The notes beneath the pieces are model-generated. The model saw only the letters and a program-made list of their open reading frames with translations, was not told the DNA's origin and did no database searches. DNA of 64,000 nucleotides, taken from Spirochaetaceae bacterium. GTDB lineage: Bacteria; Myxococcota_A; UBA9160; UBA4427. The DNA is taken from positions 62,001 to 126,000 of the forward strand of contig JACKFD010000002.1 of the NCBI GenBank assembly GCA_020632655.1, read 5' to 3'. The position numbers and the translations under genes are program-made. How positions within the stretch are numbered: the first letter of the stretch is position 1; each line of letters opens with the position of its first letter. Shown here piece by piece: positions 32,633 through 40,860 of this stretch.

Positions 32633-34447
32633 TTGGCGAAGCGATTCGATTTCCGGGGCATCTTCAGCAACGTCAATACCCGCACGATCTACCTCTACTC
32701 GATCCTGATCGGGCTGCTCGCGGGGCTCGGCGCGGTCCTCTTCGACGAGCTGCTGCGGCAGGCGACGCATCTCACGATGCACGTCTGGGCCCAGCTGCCC
32801 GTGCCGCATCCGTCGGGCGAGGGCGTGGCTGAGGCCGCTCCGCTCGGCCCGACGCGGCGATGGGTCGTCGTCCTGCTGCCCGTGCTCGGCGGGCTCGTGT
32901 CGGGGCTGCTGGTCAAGACCTTCGCGCCCGAGGCCGAGGGCACGGGGACCGACGGCTACATCGACGCCTTCCACAACAAGGGCGGCGTGATGCGCAGCCG
33001 CGTCCCGCTCGTGAAGTCGCTCGCGACGATCGCGACCCTCGCGAGCGGGGGCAGCGCCGGCAAGGAGGGCCCGACCGCCCAGATCGGCGCCGGCATCGGC
33101 TCCGCCATCGGGCGCGTCATCCGCATGGGCGCGCGGGCGCGCCGGACGCTGATGGTGGCCGGGGCGGCGGCGGGGCTCGGCGCGATCTTCCGGGCGCCGC
33201 TCGGCGGGGCGCTGACCGCGGTCGAGGTCCTCTACAAGGAGGACCTCGAGACCGACGCGCTCACGCCCGCCGTGCTCGGCTCGGTCACGGCCTACACGGT
33301 CTTCTGCTCGATCCGTGGCTTCAGCCACGTCTTCGAGTTCGAGCCCCTGGTCTTCCGCTCGCCGATCGAGCTCGTCTTCTACGCCGTGCTCGGCCTCGTC
33401 TGCTCCGGCGCGGGCTACCTCTACATCCGCTTCCTGCACGGGTCGAAGTCGGTCTTCTTCGACCGGCTGCCCGTGAACCGCTACCTCGTCCCACCGATCG
33501 GGGGCCTGCTCGTCGGGGTGATCGGCTACTTCCATCCCGCCGCGATCGGACAGGGTCTCGGCTACGTCCAGCAGCTGATCCTCGGCCAGCCGATCGCGGG
33601 CCTGCCCCCCACGATCGGTCTGCTCGCCGGGCTCGCCGTGCTCAAGATCGCGACGACCTCGTTCACGATCTCCTCCGGCGGATCGGGCGGCGTCTTCGCC
33701 CCGAGCCTCTTCATCGGCGCGATGCTCGGCGGCAGCGTCGGCACCCTCGGTCACGAGCTCTTCCCGGCCCTCGTGCCCCGGGTCGAGCCCTACGTCGTGG
33801 TCGGGATGGGCGCCTTCTTCGCGGGTGTCGCGAACGCGCCGATCGCGTCGCTGTTGATGGTCTGCGAGCTGACCGGGGCCTACGAGCTGCTGCCGCCGCT
33901 GATGCTGGTCGCGACGATCGCCCTCGTGACCTCGCGTCGCTGGTCGATCTACCGCTCGCAGGTCGACAACAAGTTCTTCTCCCGGGCGCACCTCTGGGAG
34001 ATGAATCCGAACGTCCTGAAGCGCATGACGATCGGCGACGTCGCCCAGGGCGTCTACGCGCGGCATGCGATCGTCTTCAACGACACGCCGCTCCGGCAGC
34101 TCGAGGCCCGCGCGCAGGAGATCGGCGAGACGGATCTCGTCCTCGTCGACGCGAAGGGCGAGCTCGCGGGGCTGGTCGCCCTCGCCGACCTCGGCGATCG
34201 CGAGGAGCTCGGCGACCTCGGCAGCCTGGTCCTCGCCCACGACGTCGTGAATCGACGCGCCGTCCATCTCAGCCCCGAGGACAACCTGATCCACGCCCTC
34301 GAGCTCTTCGGCGACCGCGAGTTCGACAAGATCCCGATCGTCGACACGAGCGCCGGAGGCCGACGGCTGCTGGGGCACATCCAGTACGGCGACATCGTGG
34401 GCTTCTACAAGCGCGAGCACGCGCAGGGGGCCCATGGCGTCCCGTGA
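32633..34447 (+). CDS. ClC-family chloride channel/transporter with C-terminal CBS pair
   Basis: 604 residues from TTG 32633, which has GGAG 7 bases upstream; GTG 32612 is in frame but lacks a site. Ten or more membrane helices are visible. The selectivity motifs are present: GGSAGKEGPTAQIG (gating Glu in G-K-E-G-P) near residues 135-150, and SSGGSGGVFAPSLFIGAML (GxFxP) near 345-365. The last 130 residues form two CBS domains (DVAQGVYARHAIVFNDTPL, DVVNRRAVHLSPEDNLIHAL, FDKIPIV) that may bind adenine nucleotides. It likely acts as a Cl-/H+ exchanger or Cl- channel in the inner membrane. The stop overlaps the start of the S51 peptidase gene by 14 bp, so translation is coupled. Confidence 0.9.
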   Translation: MAKRFDFRGIFSNVNTRTIYLYSILIGLLAGLGAVLFDELLRQATHLTMHVWAQLPVPHPSGEGVAEAAPLGPTRRWVVVLLPVLGGLVSGLLVKTFAPEAEGTGTDGYIDAFHNKGGVMRSRVPLVKSLATIATLASGGSAGKEGPTAQIGAGIGSAIGRVIRMGARARRTLMVAGAAAGLGAIFRAPLGGALTAVEVLYKEDLETDALTPAVLGSVTAYTVFCSIRGFSHVFEFEPLVFRSPIELVFYAVLGLVCSGAGYLYIRFLHGSKSVFFDRLPVNRYLVPPIGGLLVGVIGYFHPAAIGQGLGYVQQLILGQPIAGLPPTIGLLAGLAVLKIATTSFTISSGGSGGVFAPSLFIGAMLGGSVGTLGHELFPALVPRVEPYVVVGMGAFFAGVANAPIASLLMVCELTGAYELLPPLMLVATIALVTSRRWSIYRSQVDNKFFSRAHLWEMNPNVLKRMTIGDVAQGVYARHAIVFNDTPLRQLEARAQEIGETDLVLVDAKGELAGLVALADLGDREELGDLGSLVLAHDVVNRRAVHLSPEDNLIHALELFGDREFDKIPIVDTSAGGRRLLGHIQYGDIVGFYKREHAQGAHGVP

Positions 34448-35171
34448 TCGTCGCCGGCTCGTGCTCTACTCCGGCGGGCAGGAGCCGCGCAATCGCCTGA
34501 TCCACGAGAGCCTGCTCGCGCTCGCGCTGCGTCGCAGGGCCGGCGACGCCCGCGGCGAGATCCGCATGACCTACGTGCCCTTCACCCACGAAGGGGCGGG
34601 CGCGTTCTTCAAGCGCTTCGAGCGGCGTTATGCGCCCTTCGGCGCGACCCGGTTCGAATGTCTGCCGCCCGACCTCCCGGGCCTCGAGCGGCCGGGCAAG
34701 CTGCGCCGGGCGACGCTCGCAGCCCTGCGGGCGAGCGACGTCGTCTATCTCTCCGGGGGCAACACCTTCCATTTCCTCCATCACCTGCGGCGATCGGGGA
34801 TGCTCGAGGCACTGCGCCGCTTCGCGCTGCGCGGCGGCGTCGTCGCGGGGCTCTCCGCCGGCGGGATCCTGATGACGCCCGACATCGGCCTCGCGGGCTA
34901 TCCCCCCTTCGACCGGGACGAGGACGAGATCGGGCTCTCGCAGCGCGATCGGCGGGCGCTCGGGCTCGTGGGCTTCGACTTCTTTCCGCACTACCGCCGC
35001 TCGTCGCGCTTGCGCGAGGCCCTGCTGCGCTACTCGCGGCGTTCGACGCGGCCGCTCTACGCCTGTCGGGACGGCAGCGGGATCGTGGTCGAGCAGGACC
35101 GCTTCACGGCCCATGGCGAGGTCTGGCTCTTCGATCGCGGGCGCGTGCGCCGGCTCGGCGATCCCGGCTGA
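34434..35171 (+). CDS. Peptidase S51-like (type 1 glutamine amidotransferase fold)
   Basis: 245 residues from ATG 34434; it overlaps the ClC stop by 14 bp. The family pattern is recognisable: LVLYSGGQEPRNRLIHE at the N-terminus, VVYLSGGNTFHFLHHL near residues 101-116, and VVAGLSAGGILMTPDI near 139-154 with the nucleophilic Ser. GFDFFPHYRR near 182 supplies the His. Relatives are dipeptidase E (Asp-X dipeptides) and cyanophycinase. Which substrate applies is unknown. It ends shortly before a 39-bp tandem repeat. Confidence 0.82.
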   Translation: MASRDRRRLVLYSGGQEPRNRLIHESLLALALRRRAGDARGEIRMTYVPFTHEGAGAFFKRFERRYAPFGATRFECLPPDLPGLERPGKLRRATLAALRASDVVYLSGGNTFHFLHHLRRSGMLEALRRFALRGGVVAGLSAGGILMTPDIGLAGYPPFDRDEDEIGLSQRDRRALGLVGFDFFPHYRRSSRLREALLRYSRRSTRPLYACRDGSGIVVEQDRFTAHGEVWLFDRGRVRRLGDPG

Positions 35172-35180
35172 CCCGCGATC

Positions 35181-35336
35181 GGCAGAGCCGCGACGGTGGC
35201 GACTCGATGAGGCTCGGTCGGCAGAGCCGAAACGGCGGCGACTCGATGAGGCTCGGTCGGCAGAGCCGAAACGGCGGCGATTCGATGAGGCTCGATCGGC
35301 TCAGCCGCGACGGCGGCGATTCGAGGCCTCGCGGAG
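35181..35336. repeat. 39-bp tandem repeat, four copies, at the 3' end of the CZB chemoreceptor gene
   Basis: Units begin at 35181, 35220, 35259 and 35298. The last unit holds the final codons and the TGA stop (35301-35303) of the leftward chemoreceptor gene, and its far end is diverged. The two central units are nearly identical. Downstream copies repeat the gene end, as at 7442 and 32369. A unit length of 39 is a multiple of 3, so other frames through the array show 13-residue repeats, which are artefacts. Confidence 0.92.
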
Positions 35337-36320
35337 GATCTTGTCGAGGACGTCGAAGACGCCGTCGCTGCCTTCCTCCATCTCGCGGAGCGCGCGGAAG
35401 ATCTCGTCGAGGCGCGCCTCGCCTTCCGGCAGCAGGGAGAAGATCCGGCTCGTGCCGCCATGCACCCGGGCGTGGGGTCGCTCGAGGGCCGCGAAGCTCG
35501 GGCAGTCCGAGAAGTTCTCCTGCCCGTCTCCTTGGTCGTACCACTTGCCGAGCCGGCAGGAGTGATGGTCGACGTAGGTGAAGGCGGGCTCGCCCTGGAT
35601 GACCGAGAGGTAGGTGTTCACCTTCCAGATCACGTGGTCGAGCTTCGCCAGGCTGACGAAGACGCGGTCGTTCGCCTGCGAGACGTCGCGCACGGTCTGG
35701 GCATTCGACTCGCAGGTCGTCTCGAGCTTGCGCGCGAAGCCGTCGACGGTCGACTGGGACTCGCCGGACAGCGCCTTCGCTTCGAGGATCGAGTCCCGCG
35801 TCTCGTCCGAGCTCCCCTGGATCGACGAGACGAGCTCGCGGATCCGTCGCACGAGGCCGGAGGTCTGCTCCGAGAGATCCTTCACCTCGCGCGCGACGAT
35901 CGCGAAGCCGGCTCCGGCCTCGCCGGCGCGGGCCGCCTCGACGGAGGCGTTGAGGGAGAGGAGGCTGGTCTGGAAGGCGATGTTCGAGATCTCGCCGAGG
36001 AAGTCGCCGATGCCCTTCACCTGCTCGCCGAGGGTCTCGAGGCTCCCCGTCGACGTGTCGAGCAGGCCGTCGAGGCGCTCGGAGCGCGAACGGATCTCGG
36101 CGGACTCGCGCACCAGGGACTCGAAGTCGTCCTGCAGCACCGCGCAGCGGGCGAGGGTGTTGCGATTCAGCTCGACGGTCTCGGCCATGTTGGCCTGGAT
36201 CGTGACGAGGCCCTTCTTGACGTGCTCGTTCTCGAACTCGAGGATGCGCGTGAGGGCGCCGTCGGCCTCGGCGGGGCGGGTCGTCGGAGCGCCCGGGCGG
36301 GTCGTCGCGTCGTGGGGCAT
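35301..36320 (-). CDS. Soluble methyl-accepting chemotaxis protein with CZB zinc-binding domain
   Basis: 339 residues from ATG 36320; a longer frame to 36437 is possible. No membrane segment is seen, so it is cytosolic. Residues 75-210 hold the MCP signalling hairpin with the highly conserved tip FQTSLLSLNASVEAARAGEA and FAIVAREVKDLSEQT. After it comes a chemoreceptor zinc-binding (CZB) domain: LDHVIWKVN supplies the first His, HHSCRLGKWY the His-x-Cys motif, and ARVH the last His. CZB receptors respond to zinc or to hypochlorous acid oxidation in other bacteria. No CheA, CheW or CheR gene is in the window, so it must act with a remote array. The gene's 3' end is multiplied in tandem. Confidence 0.92.
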   Translation of the reverse strand: MPHDATTRPGAPTTRPAEADGALTRILEFENEHVKKGLVTIQANMAETVELNRNTLARCAVLQDDFESLVRESAEIRSRSERLDGLLDTSTGSLETLGEQVKGIGDFLGEISNIAFQTSLLSLNASVEAARAGEAGAGFAIVAREVKDLSEQTSGLVRRIRELVSSIQGSSDETRDSILEAKALSGESQSTVDGFARKLETTCESNAQTVRDVSQANDRVFVSLAKLDHVIWKVNTYLSVIQGEPAFTYVDHHSCRLGKWYDQGDGQENFSDCPSFAALERPHARVHGGTSRIFSLLPEGEARLDEIFRALREMEEGSDGVFDVLDKILREASNRRRRG

Positions 36321-36559
36321 GGCGAGTCGGGTCGGATCGATCCGGTGGCAGCTTGAACGGGAAGGGGCGCGTGCGCATCGACTGAGGCGAAGATCCCGAG
36401 ACCCTTGCGAGGTGGACCCGATGGCCGTTCGGGTCATTCCCGGTCCGCCAGCCCGGGAACGCAGCGAGCGGACGAATCGGACCGCCGGTTCCGCGCCTTG
36501 CAGGGCGCGGTCGGGACGTGCGATTTTGGCCCCGAACCCGCACAGGACTCGGAGCCAGG

Positions 36560-37687
36560 ATGAACTTCGGATTCTCAGAGGAGCAGGAGCAGCTGCGCGA
36601 CGAGGTCCGCAAGCTGCTCGATCAGCACTCGCCGCTCTCGCGCGTGCGCGAGGTCGTCGAAGGCGGACAGGCCTTCGACCGCGACCTCTGGAAGCGGATG
36701 GCCGAGCTCGGCTGGGTCGGGCTCGCGATGCCCGAGGTGCACGGCGGCGCGGGGCTCGATCTCGAGACCTTGATCGTCGTGCTCGAGGAGACGGGGCGCT
36801 CGCTCGTTCCGTCGCCGCTCGTGTCGACGGTGATCGCGGCGCGGGCGATCGAGCGGTTCGGGAGCGAGGCCCAGCGCGCGCGTTGGCTGCCCGGCCTCGC
36901 CGACGGCTCGCGTATCGGGACCTTCGCCTGGCTCGAGCGGAGCGATCGGCTCGATCCCGCAGGCGTCGAGGCGACGGCCAAGGTGGACGGCGATCGGCTC
37001 GTGCTGAGCGGCGAGAAGCGCTTCGTGACGGATGCTTCGAGCGCGGACCTCTTCGTCGTCGGCGTCCGCACGGGATCGGCGCCCGAAGCGGTCTCGCTCG
37101 TCGTCGTCGGGAAGGATGCCTCGGGCGTATCGACCGACGACTACGAGGGGATGGATCTCACGAAGCGGATCGGACGACTCCGGCTCGACGAGGTCCGCGT
37201 CGAAGCGGATTGCGTACTGGGCGAGCTCGGCGCGGGCGCCGCGGCGGCGGGCTGGCTGCTCGATCTCGGTGCGGCGCTCGTGACCGCGGAGGCCGTCGGC
37301 GCTGCGGAGGCCGCACTCCGGATCACGTCGGAGTTCGCGAAGCAGCGCGTGCAGTTCGACCAGCCGATCGGCCGCTTCCAGGGCGTGAAGCATCCGCTCG
37401 CCGAGATCTACGTCGACGTCGAGAGCTTCCGCTCCCTCGTCTACTACGCGATCTGGGCGATCGATCAGGACGCGGAGGACGCCTCGCTCGCGGTCTCCCG
37501 GGCCAAGGCCTACTGCGCCGAGGCCTTTCCCCGGGCCGGGATCCTCGGCGTCCAGCTCCACGGCGGCGTCGGCTACACCTGGGAGTACGACGTGCAGCTC
37601 TATCTCAAGCGGTCCAAGTGGGTGCGGTCGATGTTCGGCGACGCAGACCATCACTACGAGCGTGCAGCCAGGGCGGGAGGACTCTAG
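36560..37687 (+). CDS. Acyl-CoA dehydrogenase (first of a pair)
   Basis: 375 residues from ATG 36560, with GGAG nearby (GGAGCCAGG). The three ACAD domains are visible: N-terminal helices (MNFGFSEEQEQLRDEVRKLL), the beta-barrel (GTFAWLERSDRLDP, GDRLVLSGEKRFVTDA), and C-terminal helices (VQFDQPIGRFQGVKHPLAE, ILGVQLHGGVGYTWEYDVQL). The expected catalytic-base position is not clearly a Glu, as in many FadE-type heterodimers. Only 2 bp separate it from the next ACAD gene, which supports a two-subunit enzyme of the kind used for steroid or long-chain acyl-CoA degradation. Substrate is unknown. FAD binding is expected. Confidence 0.92.
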   Translation: MNFGFSEEQEQLRDEVRKLLDQHSPLSRVREVVEGGQAFDRDLWKRMAELGWVGLAMPEVHGGAGLDLETLIVVLEETGRSLVPSPLVSTVIAARAIERFGSEAQRARWLPGLADGSRIGTFAWLERSDRLDPAGVEATAKVDGDRLVLSGEKRFVTDASSADLFVVGVRTGSAPEAVSLVVVGKDASGVSTDDYEGMDLTKRIGRLRLDEVRVEADCVLGELGAGAAAAGWLLDLGAALVTAEAVGAAEAALRITSEFAKQRVQFDQPIGRFQGVKHPLAEIYVDVESFRSLVYYAIWAIDQDAEDASLAVSRAKAYCAEAFPRAGILGVQLHGGVGYTWEYDVQLYLKRSKWVRSMFGDADHHYERAARAGGL

Positions 37688-37689
37688 AC

Positions 37690-38850
37690 ATGGACTTCCA
37701 GCTGACGGAGAAGGAAGAGGCGTTCCGCGACGAGGTGCGCGCGTTCCTCGACGAGAACCTTCCGGAAGGAGCGTCGCGGACGCCCGAGCTGATGCAGGCG
37801 TGGACGCGGAAGGTGCGCGAGAAGCGGTGGGTCGGATTCTCGTGGCCGCGCGAGGTGGGTGGCGGCGGCGGCTCGATCATGGAGCAGGTCATCCTCAAGG
37901 ACGAGATGGCGCGACGCAAGGCGCCGGCTCTCGGCAGCTGCTTCATGGGGCTCGCCTGGGTCGGCCCCGCGATCATCCAGTACGGGACCGAGGAGCAGAA
38001 GCAGAAGTACATCCCCGACATCCTCGACGGGAAGTACCAATGGTGCACGGGCTACTCGGAGCCCGACTCGGGCTCGGACCTGGCGAGCCTGAAATGCCGC
38101 GCGGAACGGGTCGGCGACGAGTATGTCGTCAACGGGCAGAAGATCTGGACCTCGATCGCGATGTGGTCGAAGATGATGATCCTGCTCGTTCGGACCGACG
38201 CGTCGGTCGCGTCGAAGCACGACGGGATCACCTGCCTGCTCGTCGAGATGGACACGCCCGGGATCGAGGTGCGGCCGATCAAGAACATGAGCGGCGGGGC
38301 GATGTTCGCGGAGGTCTTCTTCGACGACGTCCGGGTGCCGGTCGAGAATAGACTGGGGGCCGAAGGCGAGGGCTGGCGGGTCACGATCTCGGCGCTCGCC
38401 TCCGAGCGCTCCTCGATCGCCGAGGTACACGGCCTCGTGCGCAAGATCGAAGAAGTGAAGGAGCTCGCGAAGGGCACGGTCCGCGGCGGTCGGCGCATGA
38501 GCGACGATCCGGGCATCCGGCGACGCATCGCGCAGGCGGAGACGCGCATCGAGGCGATGCGCCTGAACGGCATGCGCTTCCTGACCAAGCAGCTACGGGG
38601 CGAGCCGCTCGGCGCCGAGACCTCGATCAACAAGCTGCATCGCGCCGAGCTCGAGGTCGGCCTCGGCGAGCTCGCCCTCGAGATCCTGGGCTCGGCGGGC
38701 ACCTTGATGGGCGGCGAGGAGCCGACCGTCGACGGCGGCAGCTGGGCGCGCTTCTCGCTCAACTGGCCCGAGGTCGTGATCGGCGGCGGCACGCCCAACA
38801 TCCAGCGCAACATCATCGCCGAGCGGATCCTGGGCCTGCCGAAGGACTGA
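37690..38850 (+). CDS. Acyl-CoA dehydrogenase (second of a pair)
   Basis: 386 residues from ATG 37690, preceded by GGAGGACTCTAGAC. ACAD domains are clear: MDFQLTEKEEAFRDEVRAFL, CTGYSEPDSGSDLASLKCRA, GDEYVVNGQKIWTS and WSKMMILLVRTD. The C-terminal region has GGGTPNIQRNIIAERILGLP, typical of FadE-like enzymes. It is probably the partner of the ACAD encoded 2 bp upstream, making a heteromeric FAD-dependent alpha,beta-desaturase of acyl-CoA thioesters. Together they could supply the enoyl-CoA hydratase at 2111 and the MaoC-like protein at 63885, though those are not in the same operon. It converges on the hybrid kinase gene 21 bp away. Confidence 0.93.
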   Translation: MDFQLTEKEEAFRDEVRAFLDENLPEGASRTPELMQAWTRKVREKRWVGFSWPREVGGGGGSIMEQVILKDEMARRKAPALGSCFMGLAWVGPAIIQYGTEEQKQKYIPDILDGKYQWCTGYSEPDSGSDLASLKCRAERVGDEYVVNGQKIWTSIAMWSKMMILLVRTDASVASKHDGITCLLVEMDTPGIEVRPIKNMSGGAMFAEVFFDDVRVPVENRLGAEGEGWRVTISALASERSSIAEVHGLVRKIEEVKELAKGTVRGGRRMSDDPGIRRRIAQAETRIEAMRLNGMRFLTKQLRGEPLGAETSINKLHRAELEVGLGELALEILGSAGTLMGGEEPTVDGGSWARFSLNWPEVVIGGGTPNIQRNIIAERILGLPKD

Positions 38851-38871
38851 GGGCCTGCGCGCGCGGCGCGT

Positions 38872-40506
38872 TCAGTCGGCCTCGCCGAACCACTGGTCGA
38901 GCAGCGCCTCGAGCGGCTCGAGGGTCAGCGGCTTCGTGAGATAGGCATCGGCGCCCGCCTCGAGACAGGTGCGATGGTCGTCGGGCATGGCATTGGCCGT
39001 CACGGCGACGATCGGCGTGCGTCGATGGTCGGGCAGTCGGCGGATCTCGCGAATGGCGTCGAGGCCGTCCATGACCGGCATCCGCCAATCGACGAAGAAG
39101 ACGTCGAAGGAGTGGCTGCGTGCGCGGGCCACGGCATCCCGTCCATTGGTCACCCGCGTGACCCGGCAGCCGAGGCGGTCGAGGTAGCGCGAGATCACCA
39201 GGGCGTTGACCTCGTTGTCTTCGGCGACGAGGGCCTCGATCGGCGCGCGGTCCCGTCGGCTCTCGGGTCGCATCCCGGGCCGCGGGACGTCCATCGGTCG
39301 AGGAAGGTCAGAGGCGACGAGCGAGCTCGTGGGGGCGTCCTCCGTCGAGGGGACGGCGGTGTCGGCTGCGGCCAGCTCCTTCTCGTCGTCGGGCGCGTCG
39401 GCGAGGGCGAGGGGCAGCGTGACCGTGAAGGTCGACCCGATGCCGACCTCGCTCTCGACGGCGATCCGCCCCCCCATGCGTTCGACGAGCTCGCGGCAGA
39501 TCGCCAGGCCGAGCCCCGTGCCGCCGAAGCGGCGGGTCATGGTCGACTCGACCTGACTGAAGCGCTGGAAGATCGCGTCGAGCTGGTCCGCGGGGATGCC
39601 GATGCCCGAGTCCCGGACCACCACGCGCAGCACGACGGCCTCCGCCGACGTCTCCTCGGCCGCGACGACGAGATCGACGTACCCGCGCTCGGTGAACTTG
39701 ATCGCGTTGCCGACCAGGTTCGCGACGACCTGGCCGAGCGCGAGCGCGTCCCCCATGACCCAGCAGGGCACCTCGGCCCCGAAATGGCCGTTCAGCTCGA
39801 GACCCCTGCGCAATGCGTCGGCGCGGGTCGTCCGCACGACGTCGTCGAACAGGGCGGACAGGTCGATCGGCGCCGCGACGATCGGAATCGAGCCGATCTC
39901 GAGTCGCGCGAACTCGAGCATGTGTTCGAGCAGTCGGGTGAGCCCCGCGCCGGATCGGCGGCAGGTGTCGACGAAGCGGGCCTGCTCGGGCGTGAGCTCC
40001 GTCTCCGAGAGCAGGGCGAGCGTGCCGAGGATGCCGTTCATCGGCGTGCGGAGCTCGTGGCACATGTTGGCGAGGAACTCGGAGCCGGACTGGGCCGCGG
40101 CCTCGGCGTCGAGAAGGCCCGCGCGCAGCGCACGGGTCTCCGCCTCGAGCCGTTCCGCCATGCGGTCGACGCCGAGCGCGAGATCGCCGAGCTCGTCCGT
40201 TCTCGCGATGCCCGTTCGCCGCCCGAGGTCGCCTTCGCCGAGCGCCGCGACCGCTTCGATGATGCGGCGCAGGGGACGCAGCCAGGTCGTCGCGCAGAGG
40301 ACGGCGAGGGGAGCGCAGAGCGCGGCCGCCAGCAGAGCGGTCGATGCCCACGACGAAGCACTCCCGCGGCTCGGTTCGCTGAGCCAGAAGACGACGCCGA
40401 CGGCGATGCAGGCGATCGCGCTCGTGTAGGCGATCAGACGGAGCGCGATGCCCATGCGTGTGGACCGGCTCGCCGGCCGCGGATCCCGATCGGACGCCTC
40501 GTTCAT
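38872..40506 (-). CDS. Hybrid sensor histidine kinase with receiver domain
   Basis: 544 residues from ATG 40506, with GAGGAG 5 bases upstream. Two membrane helices (about 18-40 and 55-75) flank a very short periplasmic loop. A HAMP domain follows (LRPLRRIIEAVAALGEGDLG). HisKA carries ANMCHELRTPMNGIL with the His near residue 167. HATPase boxes are VVANLVGNAIKFTERG (N), RDSGIGIP (G1), FQRFSQVES (F) and GGTGLGLAICRELV (G2). After a linker, a receiver domain has EALVAEDNEVNALV and FVDWRMPVMDG with the phospho-Asp, and the Lys in AYLTKPLTL. It is an orphan hybrid kinase; an Hpt partner must be elsewhere. The regulated process is unknown; divergent expression with the sulfatase-like gene at 40861 may or may not matter. 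Confidence 0.93.
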   Translation of the reverse strand: MNEASDRDPRPASRSTRMGIALRLIAYTSAIACIAVGVVFWLSEPSRGSASSWASTALLAAALCAPLAVLCATTWLRPLRRIIEAVAALGEGDLGRRTGIARTDELGDLALGVDRMAERLEAETRALRAGLLDAEAAAQSGSEFLANMCHELRTPMNGILGTLALLSETELTPEQARFVDTCRRSGAGLTRLLEHMLEFARLEIGSIPIVAAPIDLSALFDDVVRTTRADALRRGLELNGHFGAEVPCWVMGDALALGQVVANLVGNAIKFTERGYVDLVVAAEETSAEAVVLRVVVRDSGIGIPADQLDAIFQRFSQVESTMTRRFGGTGLGLAICRELVERMGGRIAVESEVGIGSTFTVTLPLALADAPDDEKELAAADTAVPSTEDAPTSSLVASDLPRPMDVPRPGMRPESRRDRAPIEALVAEDNEVNALVISRYLDRLGCRVTRVTNGRDAVARARSHSFDVFFVDWRMPVMDGLDAIREIRRLPDHRRTPIVAVTANAMPDDHRTCLEAGADAYLTKPLTLEPLEALLDQWFGEAD

Positions 40507-40860
40507 GAGGCTCCTCTTCGGCGCGGATCCGGGCGATCTGGATGCGTCGCCACGGGAATCTCTTCCGTTCGGTCGGATCCGCGGAGAGCCGATGCGCCAT
40601 CGCTGCCGCGGCGTTGCGGGTGCCGCCGTCGCGGTGCCCTGGTCGTGACGGTGCCGAACGCACGACTGATCCGGCGCCTTCGCTCGCCGCGAAGCGCGGC
40701 CGCTTGCATCGACGAGGGGAAATGGCTGCGTTAAGGTTCCGCGCTCTCGAGCCGAGGGAGGCTTCTACGCGGCAGCGCGACGCGCGGCCGTGGCCGCTCG
40801 AGCCCGGGTCCGGGAGCATGCCGGACGGGCGGAGACGCTCGAGACGGGGGGCTTTCTGGC
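40507..40860. other. Divergent intergenic region, hybrid kinase / sulfatase-like gene
   Basis: About 350 bp. It must carry both promoters. A 5' UTR of either gene could occupy most of it. No repeat, small gene or clear operator was recognised. The sulfatase-like gene is preceded by a G-run (GACGGGGGGC) that could serve as its ribosome binding site. Confidence 0.4.

Noticed and set aside
30959..34435. A 1158-codon leftward open frame opposite the MDR and ClC genes
   Set aside because: No domain, no signal, composition of an antisense frame; the rightward genes have clear motifs.
35181..35336. CRISPR array
   Set aside because: The units are contiguous, without unique spacers, and derive from the end of the neighbouring gene.
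35104..36612. A 13-residue-repeat protein read through the 39-bp array
   Set aside because: It is an out-of-frame reading of the chemoreceptor gene; the repeats follow from the 39-bp DNA unit.
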